A stretch of 64,000 nucleotides of DNA. It comes from CAVOGJ01 sp963700865 (GTDB lineage: Bacteria > Planctomycetota > Planctomycetia > Pirellulales > Pirellulaceae). The position numbers and the translations under genes are program-made. Within the stretch, counting starts at the first letter, position 1. The number at the start of each line of letters is the position of its first letter. The stretch covers positions 1-64,000 of the forward strand of contig CAVOZC010000014.1 in NCBI GenBank assembly GCA_963700865.1, in the 5' to 3' direction. The notes below the pieces were generated by a model. That model was not told the origin of the DNA, ran no database searches, and saw only the letters and a list, made by a program, of their open reading frames with translations. Shown here piece by piece: positions 27,731 to 37,047 of this stretch.

Positions 27731-27976
27731 GTGGCACCTCAATCACAGTCTTTGGGCTTGAATGTCGCGCGACATCGGCGACCTGCCAAAGCCTAGGATA
27801 CGAAGCAACCGGGTGTGGCATTTTCGCGGTTGCGATGCGGCTGGGGCTCATTTTCGTCGCTGCTGCGCCGGCGTGTTGCCGTTGCAACGATTAGAAGCCT
27901 TACGACCCGCAAGGCGTCACTGAATTCACCGGATTCCCTTATCCGTTGCGAATTCGCTGGAACGCCGCGACATCGT

Positions 27977-29131
27977 TCATGCCAATCGCGTCAGCTTCGT
28001 GATCCGCCCCGTGGCCACCCACTCGGCCACCAAAATATTGCCCTCTCGGTCAAAGCAGGCGTCGTGCGGATGAATAAATTTGCCTGCTGGCCAGCGCGCG
28101 GGCTGGGTCCGCATCCGCATCTGGTCGGCCAGGACATCAGCTCGCCAAGCTTCGTCATCCCCCAATTGCGCCACGATCTGGTCGTCACGATCGAGCAGAG
28201 TGACGCGGGCCTGCAAGTCCGGGATCAGCAGCAGGCCTTCGTGAATGTCCGCGTTGGCCGGTAGCAAAAACCTGTTCATAGTGCGGACATGTTCGCCGGA
28301 CAATGTCAACCATTGCACACGACCATTCATGCGGTCGGTCACGACCAACTGCGCCGGATGTTTGCGATGGTCAACACACAATCCATGTGGCAATTGAAAT
28401 TCGCCGTCGGCAGTGCCGTCCTTGCCCAACATTCCTTGCCACGTACCGTTCGATTGGTATCTATGGATGCGATACGATCCGTAGCCATCGGCAACGAACA
28501 CGTCGCCATTTGGATCAAAGGCGAAATTGGTCGGGTGGAAACGATCGCGACCCCAGTCATTCTTAGGTTTCGTATCCTCTCCCTCCGCATACAATCCGGA
28601 CTCGATCGGTGCCATGCGGCGCCAGACGACTTCGCCGTGGGGTGTGAGTTTCTCGATGAACTTAAGTCCCAGATAGGCCGAGGCATACAGAAACTCTTCC
28701 CCGTCCTCCACGTGTATCTCAAGTCCGTGCCCTCCTCCCTGGAATTGTTGGCCGAATGCCCGTAAAAACGTTCCATCCGGAGCGAAGACGAAGATGGCGG
28801 GATGATCCGTGAGACGCGGGTCTCCCTCATGGATTACATAAATATGACCTTGCTGGTCAACCGCCACATCATGCGTCGTCTGCCAATGGTATTCGGCGGG
28901 CAATTGAAGCCAATTGTGGGAGACTTCAAAACGATACGCGCCCGATCCAACGATCACCGGCGATGACACCTTATCCGCCGTGACAATGCCAGGCAGACAG
29001 GCAGTCGTCGTTGCAACGGCGGTTACGCGGACAAATTGCCGTCGATCAATTCGACCGATTGTTTTTCGAAGCAAGCGAGTGACCTTTCGTGCGTGCGGAA
29101 GCAAATTCAAGGCATTACGTTGAAGGGCCAA
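27977..29131 (-). CDS. Exported NHL-repeat beta-propeller protein, PAL-like
   Basis: About 384 residues. The N-terminal RIDRRQFVRVTAVATTTACL is a twin-arginine-type signal, although it starts some 28 residues in, so a later start is possible. The rest is an NHL propeller with repeated blades such as DVAVDQQGHIYVIHEGD, NFAFDPNGDVFVADGYGS, GLCVDHRKHPAQLVVTDRMN and DACFDREGNILVAEW. The pattern is close to the peptidyl-alpha-hydroxyglycine amidating lyase (PAL) fold, but the metal and catalytic residues were not confirmed, so a binding or lactonase-like role is equally possible. The TAP-like hydrolase gene ends nine bp upstream, so the two probably share a transcript. Confidence 0.78.
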   Translation of the reverse strand: MALQRNALNLLPHARKVTRLLRKTIGRIDRRQFVRVTAVATTTACLPGIVTADKVSSPVIVGSGAYRFEVSHNWLQLPAEYHWQTTHDVAVDQQGHIYVIHEGDPRLTDHPAIFVFAPDGTFLRAFGQQFQGGGHGLEIHVEDGEEFLYASAYLGLKFIEKLTPHGEVVWRRMAPIESGLYAEGEDTKPKNDWGRDRFHPTNFAFDPNGDVFVADGYGSYRIHRYQSNGTWQGMLGKDGTADGEFQLPHGLCVDHRKHPAQLVVTDRMNGRVQWLTLSGEHVRTMNRFLLPANADIHEGLLLIPDLQARVTLLDRDDQIVAQLGDDEAWRADVLADQMRMRTQPARWPAGKFIHPHDACFDREGNILVAEWVATGRITKLTRLA

Positions 29132-29140
29132 CCATTTGGA

Positions 29141-30583
29141 TTACCAGAATGCCACGGCCGGGAGTTCAACTTCCGTATTGCCCACAGCGTCCCCCTGGAG
29201 AAACCGTTTCATAACTTCCATGATGGTGGGCGACGACAGGAAGAGCGGATCACCGTGCCCGGCACCATGAATGAGCAAGTGCCGGCCAGTCGATAATGTC
29301 TGCAGGACTTCGAGCGCGTTGCTGGGCGGCGTACGGCCATCAGCGGTACCGCTGATGGCGAGCACCGCAATCTCTGATGCCACAGGGGAGCGGAAATCAT
29401 CGCCCAAATCAAGTTCCCCAAGTCGAGGAATTGCCACGTTGAGCGGAAAATTGATCGCGTCCCCCAAAACGGTCGTGGACGACTGTTGCTGAATGCGTGC
29501 CATCCGCTGCCGGGTAGCCGCGGACCCGGCGTCCATCGCCAGCGGCATGGCTTCGAACGTCCCAGTGCGCAGCCTCGAATGGGCCATGCCGAGGAAGGCA
29601 AAATTGCCTTCGGACATGAGTTGCACCACGCGGGGAAGCATGGAGATCGATTCGGGTCCGCGTAACGATCCCGCGACGAACCGCTGCACATCGAACCCGG
29701 TGATCACCTTCTTACCTGCGGAGCCGTTCAGGACGGCAGGTGCTTTTTCCAACCCATGGATGACATTCTCCAGCTCTTCCAAGAAGGTCGAATATTTGGC
29801 TCGTGACACCGGGTTCGCATTCAGCCACGATTGGACGTTTTCCAGCTGCCGCTGCACATCTGCTGGCATTTTGAGCGTATGGTCGGGACCTTCCACCCCA
29901 GCCAATACGGCTCGTTCGACGCGATCAGGGTGACGCCGCAGGCAGCACAACGCCAAATGCGTCCCGTAGCTGCTGCCGACCAGTCGCAGTTTTTCGGCGC
30001 CGAGTACTCGACACAGTGCGGCAATGTCGTCCGCACTTTCTTCCGTGTTATACGCCTTCAGATCGACGCCCGCTTGACGCCAGACTGCGAGGCTGTCGGC
30101 CAGCGCTTGCAGAACGACCTGCTCGGAAAATTCCGCCGTTGCGGCCTGATCTGAGGGAATGGTCCAGGTAACGCCATCCGGGAGCCGATGACTCAAGCCG
30201 GTGCCGCGCTGGTCGAATAAGATGACGTCACCCAACTGGCGCAGCTCATTGAACATCGCAAAGCGTGTGCCTTGGGCCGTGCCCGACGCCGAGCCACCCG
30301 GGCCACCGGCCAGGTAGACAATCGGCTGACCGGGGGATTCACACGTTGCCGCAAAGCGAATGTACTTGAGCGTGATTCGCGGCGAGTCGTCGCGGTGTCG
30401 ATTTTCGGGCACAGAAAACGAACCCAATTCGGCCTCGACCACGGCCCCCGAATTCGCCCGGAAAAGATAGGGTTCCGTCTCTTGTGGCGATATGGCAGCC
30501 CATTCCTCAGCCGGACAAAGGGTGAAACAGAGAATCACGGCAAAAAAAACAAGTATGCTCTTGGTGAGGAAGCGGTACCGCAT
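29141..30583 (-). CDS. Secreted TAP-like alpha/beta hydrolase (S33-type peptidase family)
   Basis: The start at MRYRFLTKSILVFFAVILCF gives a clear signal peptide and follows GGAAGGAAAG. The 480-residue protein has the oxyanion motif YLAGGPGGSASG, then ILFDQRGTGLSH, nucleophile elbow LVGSSYGTHLAL, acid-loop region ISGTADGRTPPSNA and catalytic His in LIHGAGHGDPLF. This is the proline-iminopeptidase/TAP-like family that cuts short peptides or esters in the envelope. The frame is open to 30703, but that extension would run through the intergenic repeat and is rejected. It is followed by the NHL-repeat gene after nine bases. Confidence 0.88.
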   Translation of the reverse strand: MRYRFLTKSILVFFAVILCFTLCPAEEWAAISPQETEPYLFRANSGAVVEAELGSFSVPENRHRDDSPRITLKYIRFAATCESPGQPIVYLAGGPGGSASGTAQGTRFAMFNELRQLGDVILFDQRGTGLSHRLPDGVTWTIPSDQAATAEFSEQVVLQALADSLAVWRQAGVDLKAYNTEESADDIAALCRVLGAEKLRLVGSSYGTHLALCCLRRHPDRVERAVLAGVEGPDHTLKMPADVQRQLENVQSWLNANPVSRAKYSTFLEELENVIHGLEKAPAVLNGSAGKKVITGFDVQRFVAGSLRGPESISMLPRVVQLMSEGNFAFLGMAHSRLRTGTFEAMPLAMDAGSAATRQRMARIQQQSSTTVLGDAINFPLNVAIPRLGELDLGDDFRSPVASEIAVLAISGTADGRTPPSNALEVLQTLSTGRHLLIHGAGHGDPLFLSSPTIMEVMKRFLQGDAVGNTEVELPAVAFW

Positions 30584-30642
30584 GATGTGCTCTTTCCTTC
30601 CACATGGGTGGCAGGAAATTTCATCATTTCCTCTCCACCGAA

Positions 30643-30686
30643 TGACCGCGGCGCGGTCAGCGACTGACGCCGATCGCTCCGCGATC
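30643..30686. repeat. Double-hairpin intergenic repeat, copy 2
   Basis: TGACCGCGGCGCGGTCA (30643-30659) and GATCGCTCCGCGATC (30672-30686) are both palindromic around three-base centres. They are separated by 12 bases, as in copy 1 (11 bases). The intervening GCGAC is also shared. It lies 60 bp upstream of the TAP-like hydrolase start codon. Confidence 0.75.
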
Positions 30687-30793
30687 TCCCCATCTCCCCA
30701 CACCGATCATAAACGTTGCCGGCCGGTTTCCAAAATCCGCCCGGGCGACGATTGCAGACGGCTGTTTTTTGGCTATAACCGTGCTTGCCGACG

Positions 30794-31037
30794 GCAGTCT
30801 TGCGACCTTGTCTTTACCCACCCTTTTTCTTTGTTTAACCGTTAGCCAGAGAAGAATGCCGCTACGAACGTACCATGCGTCGCTACGCTCCGGCATTCTT
30901 CGGCGGCGTACGCGCGTACGCCGCCAGAAATCGCGGCAGCCACTTCCCACCGATCGCGGTTTTTGCCCGCGATTTCTTCTGGCTGACGGTTAAACGACGC
31001 TCGTGAAAGGTGGGTAATGACAAGGTCTTGCGACTGC
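30794..31037. repeat. 244-bp foldback element with three hairpins at a four-way junction
   Basis: An outer stem GTTTAACCGTTAGCCAGA (30833-30850) pairs with 30978-30995 with one mismatch. Inside it lie three hairpins that abut exactly: 30851-30861/30891-30901 (11 bp), the 24-base perfect palindrome 30902-30925, and 30926-30936/30967-30977 (11 bp). Beyond an internal loop the arms continue as 30804-30822 with 31009-31027 (18 of 19 paired) and 30794-30799 with 31032-31037. No coding sequence is evident. It sits between the divergent hydrolase gene and the DUF4287 remnant. It could be a MITE-like element, a structured RNA, or a recombination or replication site. Confidence 0.8.
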
Positions 31038-31170
31038 GGGCCACAACTCCGCTGCTCGGTGGGTTGGGGCGAGGATTGCGTCCGCCGTTGCGCCGGAATG
31101 ACCCGCGCCGTAGCCCTGAAGTTTTCTTGCGGCCAAGCACGTCCATCGGTAACTCGAGAGGAGTCCATCC

Positions 31171-31441
31171 ATGGCCCAAACGCCCGATCAGGCGCTCGCG
31201 ACCATGATCGCGAACATGAAGGAGAAGACCGGCAAGCAACTTGACGCCTGGCTGAAACTCGTAGCGTGCGAAAACCCGCATCGACGTGGGGCTCCAGCTG
31301 AAGGGAGTCACTCCGACCGATCGGCTCGAGCCGTCGGGCAGTTTTAACAGCATGGTGACTCATCGCGTCAAGGTCGAAAGTGTGAAGGAAGTTGACGCCG
31401 AATTGAAGAGATGGCTCAAGGCGGCCTACGACGCCGCTTGA
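31171..31441 (+). pseudogene. Remnant of a DUF4287-DUF5655 protein gene (internal deletion and frameshift)
   Basis: A strong AGGAG site precedes ATG 31171, and the first 31 residues MAQTPDQALATMIANMKEKT... to DAWLKLVA match the start of DUF4287 proteins. The frame then leaves the family. From about 31272 another frame encodes KTRIDVGLQLKGVTPTDRLE and THRVKVESVKEVDAELKRWL, ending KAAYDAA and TGA at 31441, which is the C-terminus of the same family (the DUF5655 part). The roughly 100 residues between are missing. The in-frame product would be a 58-residue nonsense fusion. The family normally has about 190 residues and unknown function. Recognition is from memory of family wording. Confidence 0.7.
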
Positions 31442-31493
31442 GGCAGAACTCAAGTTTGCTGGGCGGGAGGCACTGGCGTCTTCTGCCGCAGTG

Positions 31494-32517
31494 CTATGGA
31501 ATGGTGGCGAGATCGCGTTCCACGACCCATTCCACCAGCCGCCAGTCCATCCAGCGACGGTCGGCCGCGCGGATGCGTTCCCCGCGACCATTGATCGCAT
31601 GTCCGATAAAGCCCAGGTGCCCGCCGCCGGGTGCGGCAAAGAGCTGCACATTGCGGGGCAACTGGCAATCGCGATAGACAACGGGTGGGACAATCGGATC
31701 GTCATCCGCGGTGAGAATCGCCGTAGGTACCTTAATCGGCCGCAGATCCTTACCGGCACTCGCCTCGTCATAATATTCCGTCACGGAGCGGTAGCCGGCG
31801 AGCGGGGCGGTGACCGCAGTATCGAATTCGAGCAAGCTTCTGGGGCGGCGCCACCTGGATCTTTTCCGCCCCGCGAATGCGGCGCCGCCGCTGGCAGAAA
31901 TTCCGCCAGAGGGCTCGCGCAAAGAACTCGTCGTACATCCGCCCCAGTCCGCTCGCCAGCAAACGACAGCACGAATCGAGATCGATCGGTGGTGAAACGG
32001 CCAGCAGACTGTCGACCCGATCATTGACTCTGCAGTCACCTCGTCCGAGCAGTTTGATGGCGAGATTCGCCCCCAGCGAGAAGCCGATCAGCGTGAGCGG
32101 AGAGGATGGGTCCTGCCGCGCGAGCCAGCCGACCGCCTGGGCCAGATCATCACTGCGGTCGGCGTGGAAAACTCCCTCGGCCAGATGCAGCCCGGCCCCA
32201 CAGCCTCGCATATCCATCCGGAACACGCGAATACCGCGTGCCGTCAGTTTGGCCGCCAGCCGCGCCATGTAAGTGCTTGCGTGGCTACCATTCAAACCAT
32301 GCACGAGAAGCGCCATTCGCTGCCCTGATCGCCAACCCGGCGGGCGGTCTTCGTGGATGACAAGACAATCGCCGTCGTCGAGGCAGATGCGGTGCTGGGT
32401 GGCAATATATGGCAGTTTGTCGGCCGGCAGGAAAAGTGGCAGTACGGTCTGGGCATGCGCGCCCCGCACCAAAGAGTGTTCACGAAAACCCGGCGGTGAG
32501 GAAAATAAGAAGGCCAT
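31494..32517 (-). CDS. YheT-type alpha/beta hydrolase (one frame change near 31840)
   Basis: Starts MAFLFSSPPGFREHSLVRGA with HAQTVLPLF, the standard opening of YheT/ABHD1-3 family esterases. It continues with LLVHGLNGSHASTYM, nucleophile elbow LIGFSLGANLAIKLLG, then a one-base frame change near 31840 (APPQKLAR to RSLLEFDTAV), the acid in AILTADDDPIVPP and the His in APGGGHLGFIG. The span is 3n+1, so one extra base explains the break; the repaired protein is about 340 residues. Such enzymes hydrolyse acyl esters in the cytoplasm; the substrate is unknown. It begins 30 bp after the sulfatase stop and is the last gene of a four-gene minus-strand operon. Confidence 0.85.
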
Positions 32518-32547
32518 GACTGATGCCGTATCCTGTTCCCCGCAAGG

Positions 32548-34035
32548 TCACCGTCTTCCTGGCAACCGGACCTCGCTTCCCTCGCGATCCCCATCTCCCA
32601 GCCGCGCTCGCATTCCCTCAGCCAGCGCGGAGAGCAGCGCGACCACATCGGGATGCTCAGCACTCACATCCGTCGTTTCACCGATATCTTCTTGCAAATC
32701 GAACAATTGGCAACCGATGCGTGCCTGCTCGTAGGGCACCGGGCGGCCCCCCTTCCCCCCGATTCGTCCGTTCAGGGTACGATAGGCGTGGGGAAAGTGC
32801 AATTTCCAGCGTCCGCTGCGAATCGCCTGTAGCTGCTTGCCGTCATAGAAATAGTAGGCTTCGTGCGGCGATTCCGCACCCGGGCGTCCCTCGATCAAAC
32901 AGCGAATACTGCGACCGTCGATCGGCAGGGGGGGCAAAGGCGCCTCCAACAGATCGCAAACCGTGGGCAACAGATCAATCGTCGCCGCGATCTTGTCGCA
33001 CTCAGCACCTGCCGGAATCGTCCCCGGCCACGACATGATACAAGGCGTGCGACAGCCCCCTTCGAAGGTGGTCCCCTTGGCCTCGCGGAGCGGTCGGGCG
33101 GAGCCCGCGTGCTCCCCATAGCTGATCCAAGGCCCATTGTCGGAGGTAAAGATAACGAGCGTTCGCCGCGTCAGATCGTGGTCCTTCAGCGCCTTGATCA
33201 TTTGCCCGACAGACCAGTCAATCTCCATGATCACATCACCGTACAGTCCTCGACGACTCTTGCCACGACATTTTTCCGATACAAAGAGCGGTACATGGGG
33301 CATGGAATGGGCCAAGTAAACAAAGAATGGACGCGCCGCATTCTCATCAATGAACTTGACGGCTCGTTCCGTATACCATGTTGTTAATTGTGCTTGATCC
33401 TCAGCCGTCACCTCCGGGTCAATGATCTGCTCATTTTCCCACAGAGGGAGTGGCGGGTAGCCTTGCTTTCGCTTGCTGGCGGCAGGCGGCAAGTCGACGT
33501 AATCAGGATGCAGGGGCCACATATCGTTTGAGTAAGGCAGTCCAAAATACTGGTCAAAGCCGTGCCGAGTGGGCAGGAATGGCGGCTGATCCCCCAGGTG
33601 CCATTTGCCAAACATCGCAGTGGCATAACCTTGCGACTTGCATATCTCGGCAATCGTCGTTTCGTCCGCATGGATACCGATCTGACTGCGAGGCCCCAAC
33701 GCCCCCAAGATACCCACGCGATTGGGGTAGCACCCGGTCAGCAGTGCGATTCGGGAAGCCGAACACACCGCTTGAGCAACGTACCAGTTGGTGAACCGCA
33801 GCCCCTGATTGGCCAACTCATCGAGGTGAGGTGTGTCAAAGCCATCGGCTCCGAAGCATCCGACATCCGCATAGCCCTGATCATCGGTGAAGATCAGCAC
33901 GATATTCGGATGTTCCGGTGGCGGGCCGGCAGCGACGGGCGCCTGGCCGGCTCCCCACACGGCAACGATCAAGGCGAAGAAGGACGTGCCCAGCCCAAAT
34001 TCCATGTCCATCGAATGCATGATTCGCCGGGCCAT
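32548..34035 (-). CDS. FGly-type sulfatase, exported
   Basis: A protein of 495 residues. After a hydrophobic signal (FFALIVAVWGAGQAPVAAG) come the S1 sulfatase landmarks: PNIVLIFTDDQGYADVGCFG with the metal-binding Asp pair, VCSASRIALLTG containing the C-x-A-S-R formylglycine site, GKWHLGD, and VIFTSDNGPWISYGEHAGSA. The variant CSASR is accepted by formylglycine-generating enzymes, so activity is expected if one is encoded elsewhere. It probably removes sulfate from sulfated polysaccharides, a common planctomycete trait. The start codon shares one base with the permease stop (TAATG), so translation is coupled. Several ATGs in the first eleven codons could serve as start. Confidence 0.93.
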   Translation of the reverse strand: MARRIMHSMDMEFGLGTSFFALIVAVWGAGQAPVAAGPPPEHPNIVLIFTDDQGYADVGCFGADGFDTPHLDELANQGLRFTNWYVAQAVCSASRIALLTGCYPNRVGILGALGPRSQIGIHADETTIAEICKSQGYATAMFGKWHLGDQPPFLPTRHGFDQYFGLPYSNDMWPLHPDYVDLPPAASKRKQGYPPLPLWENEQIIDPEVTAEDQAQLTTWYTERAVKFIDENAARPFFVYLAHSMPHVPLFVSEKCRGKSRRGLYGDVIMEIDWSVGQMIKALKDHDLTRRTLVIFTSDNGPWISYGEHAGSARPLREAKGTTFEGGCRTPCIMSWPGTIPAGAECDKIAATIDLLPTVCDLLEAPLPPLPIDGRSIRCLIEGRPGAESPHEAYYFYDGKQLQAIRSGRWKLHFPHAYRTLNGRIGGKGGRPVPYEQARIGCQLFDLQEDIGETTDVSAEHPDVVALLSALAEGMRARLGDGDREGSEVRLPGRR

Positions 34036-35977
34036 TAGATGATCAATCGCACGCCGCCCAATTCAGCCAGGCCGAAACTCAGTTTTCCGCCTGGCGAACC
34101 GATGAACATCAGATTGGTGGGCACATTCCACTCGTCTGACAGGCGTTGAATCAGCTCGGGCCCGAATTGGCCTTCTATGGCGACAAACTCCACGTCGATT
34201 TCCGGATAGGCTTCATCAAGAAAGCCAAGGTCCTGGGCGAGTTTCTCGGGGACATCCGCCGTGTCATTCACCACGGTGACAACTTTAATGCGATTGGTGT
34301 CTTCATTCTCCGCCACGTACAGCATGGCATTGTTCAAATTGGCGATATTATCGCCGCGGGTAAAGAACACGACTTGCTGCGAATTGATTTCTTCGATCTT
34401 CGTGCGGACAAATTTCGCCGTGGCGTTCAGCGGACCGATCAGCGCGGACGCGGCCGCGCGGACCATCGACAGGCAGAGTTTCAGCAGCGGAATACGGTAA
34501 AGCATGACCGCAATCGCCGCCATCGTCGGAATGAAATAGTAGAGAAACACCTTCAGATGTTCGGGCTGACGGACGGCGTTGCCGACCAGCCCCGTCAATA
34601 CCGCGGCGATGGCCACCACCACGGAGAACCACGAGGCCTGAATCGGCCGGGGCAACTTGGCTCGCTTTACCTTCAGCAGAATATTGCCGATGCCAAACAG
34701 GGCCATCACCGTCAGAAACGAGATCGTATAGACACCCGCCAGGGCTCCGATCTCGCCCTCCGTGATCAGCAGCACCGACACCGACATGAGAAAAAACATA
34801 ATCAAGATTCGATGCGTCGTGCCTCGTCGATTCGTCTTGAGTAGGAACTGAGGCAGGCAGCGGTCGAGTGTCATTCGATGGACCAGCCCATTAACACCAA
34901 CGAAACTCGTCAGCACCGCACCGCTCAGTACCAGCACCGCATCCACTCGGACAAGCCACGAAAGGGGCTTGCCACACCAGGCTCCGCCGGCGACCTCGGC
35001 CATTTTTGACAGCAGCATGGTTTCATACTGCGGGTCTTGCTGGATCGTGGTGACGGGAATCAGGGCTAAAGCCAGAAACGCCATCGTGGGGTTGAAGAAC
35101 GACACCGCCATCCACATGTTTCGCAGCGTCTTGGGAAATACACCGGGCTGCTGCTCTTCCACGAAATTCGCCGAACTCTCAAAGCCGGAGATGCCAAGCA
35201 GCGCCACCGCGAAGCCAAAGAAGATTGCGGCGGGCAAGGTGATCGGTTTCAGCTGAGCCAAGGGTGCCTCATGATCTGGGTGCTTCGTGGCGGTCTCGCC
35301 GCCGACCATATCCGCATTCACAGCTTCTTCCAGCGGCGCCTCTTCGGTAATCACCCGCGTTTGCAGCGGGGCTGACCAGTTGGCACTCAGGGTTTGCATG
35401 CCTCCCTTGGAGAAAAAGACAAACATCAGGCCAAATAACAGCAGCAGGGAAAGTGTGGCGAGATGCGTTACAAAGATGCCAATCGCGACGCGCGACGATT
35501 CCGAGATGCCCAAGATCGTCAAACCGGTGAAAATAGCGAGCAGCACCATGGTGGCGATGATCACGGGCCAGCCGTGGGGAAAGCCCGCGTAGTGCATGGC
35601 TTCACCCGCGGAGATCACCGCCGTGGCCATATAGGACAAGATGGTCAGGCAAGCCGCCATCGATGCCCGCGACTTGCTCGTTGTATTCAGGAGTGCGTTG
35701 TAGGCTCCACCGTTCAGAGGCAGCGCCCGACAACTTCGCCATAGATGGCTCGAAACAGAAACAGGAGGGCTGCCACAATCAGCAGAGCCAGAGGCGCCAA
35801 TTTGCCAGCCGCAATGATTGCCAGGGCCGAGACATACAGGCAGGAGCTGGTGATGTCGTTGCCGCAGATCGCCGTCGAGGCGAACTCGCCGAGTTGGTGG
35901 TGCCCATGCTCCGCGGCGGCGGGCACGGCAGGCCCGTGTCGTCGCTCGGAAGTCGTCGGCGGACTATTCGCTGCCAT
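34035..35977 (-). CDS. APC-superfamily amino-acid permease (one frame change near 35728)
   Basis: The ATG at 35977 (MAANSPPTTSERRHG) overlaps the end of the TPR gene. The first part has ITSSCLYVSALAIIAAGKLA and reaches RAIYGEVVG; near 35728 one base is missing in a GGG run and the protein continues ALPLNGGAYNALLNTTSKSR in the next frame. Repaired, it is about 648 residues with roughly twelve membrane helices (for example TILSYMATAVISAG, ISGFESSANFVEEQQPG) and a cytoplasmic C-terminal domain starting TKIEEINSQQVVFFTRG. It is likely a proton-coupled amino-acid or polyamine importer. It precedes the sulfatase with TAATG overlap. The single missing G in a homopolymer looks like a sequence error. 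Confidence 0.82.
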
Positions 35978-36815
35978 CAGTATTGCTGTCGGTCGAAGGC
36001 GGACGATCCTCGGAGGCATCGAGAACGGCGGCATCCTCGGAAATTTCCGCGGCCGGGCTATTCGCCTCCGCAGAGCCGCCTGCTTCCGGCGCTTGTGGCA
36101 CCCCGGCCCGCGTCTCATCCAACACCGACACGTCAGGCAGTTGCAGTTCAGGATCGGCTGGCAAATCGGCGTACGGGGATGGCGGCCGTATACTCGAGCC
36201 CCCCAAGGGATTCGGCTGCGGAACGACCGGCTGTTGCTCCATAAACCAATTGTAGAAGGCCGTGGTGTCTGGATGATTCAGAAACGCAATGCGTTCCTTC
36301 GACGTCTGGGCCAAGGAGGAATCGGGCCATCGCGTCACTACCTTCTCGTAGGTCGCCACGGCATCGTCGAACTCGTTCAACGCCTCCTGCGCTTGTGCCA
36401 ACCCCAGTAGCGACCGCTGCTTTAAGAGTTCCGTGGTCGCCATGTTGCCGGCCGATTCGTAATCTTCTCGCGCCCGCTTCAGCAACTCGATGGCCGCGGC
36501 CCGATCGAAGTACATATTGCGCGAACCGGTCGCCAAGGCAATATCCCCGGCCGACTGCATACCCCAGGCGGCGGCTTCCGTTTTTGGAAAGCGGCCGCCC
36601 AGTCCTCGCAGACTTTCCATGTCTTGTTCCGCAGCCGCCGTCATGTACGCTTGCCACCCTTCCTGCAATTGCCGCTGCTTGTTTCCTCGCATGCCGGTGA
36701 GGGCAATCCACAAGGCTGCGGCCAATAAGACGACCGCCGAGATTCCCTGAACATACGGCCGGATTTTGTCCGACATCAGAAACCGTACGAGTTCATTTTC
36801 GTTTTCGCTCTTCAT
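35964..36815 (-). CDS. Membrane-anchored TPR protein
   Basis: Starting at MKSENENELVRFLMSDKIRP it has 283 residues, one N-terminal membrane helix (ISAVVLLAAALWIALTGM), then TPR-like helices (AAAWGMQSAGDIALATGSRN, LLGLAQAQEALNEFDDAVAT-YEKV) and a Pro/Glu/Ala-rich acidic tail. The layout is similar to YfgM-like or tetratricopeptide ancillary factors facing the periplasm. The frame is open to 37049, but the upstream part carries no family sequence and would run into the UvrD start region. It is the first gene of the minus-strand operon with the permease, sulfatase and YheT-type hydrolase; its stop overlaps the permease start by 14 bp. Function unknown. Confidence 0.8.
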   Translation of the reverse strand: MKSENENELVRFLMSDKIRPYVQGISAVVLLAAALWIALTGMRGNKQRQLQEGWQAYMTAAAEQDMESLRGLGGRFPKTEAAAWGMQSAGDIALATGSRNMYFDRAAAIELLKRAREDYESAGNMATTELLKQRSLLGLAQAQEALNEFDDAVATYEKVVTRWPDSSLAQTSKERIAFLNHPDTTAFYNWFMEQQPVVPQPNPLGGSSIRPPSPYADLPADPELQLPDVSVLDETRAGVPQAPEAGGSAEANSPAAEISEDAAVLDASEDRPPSTDSNTDGSE

Positions 36816-37047
36816 CGCCGTCTCAGCGTTAAGGATGCAAGGGTGCGATCGACTGGTCCCGGGACAGGTCGCAACAAACCTGACTCGCCGAAACCCGAAA
36901 GTATACGATTCGTGGCGCAACAGCGTCAAGATCGCTGACGACTCGACCCTTCGCGCCGTGCCACGCAGGGAGTACGATCGACGGCCCGCCCAGGCGGTGT
37001 TGCTGCGGCACGCCGACTTCATGCCATTCTCCAGGGAATTCCCTCGC

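Noticed and set aside
30841..31771. 309-residue minus-strand open frame across the foldback element
   Set aside because: It runs through the hairpins and the antisense of the DUF4287 remnant and has no recognisable protein sequence.
34146..34844. Plus-strand open frame of 232 residues rich in His, Arg and Gln
   Set aside because: It lies opposite the permease, whose membrane-protein sequence is clear; composition is that of an antisense shadow.
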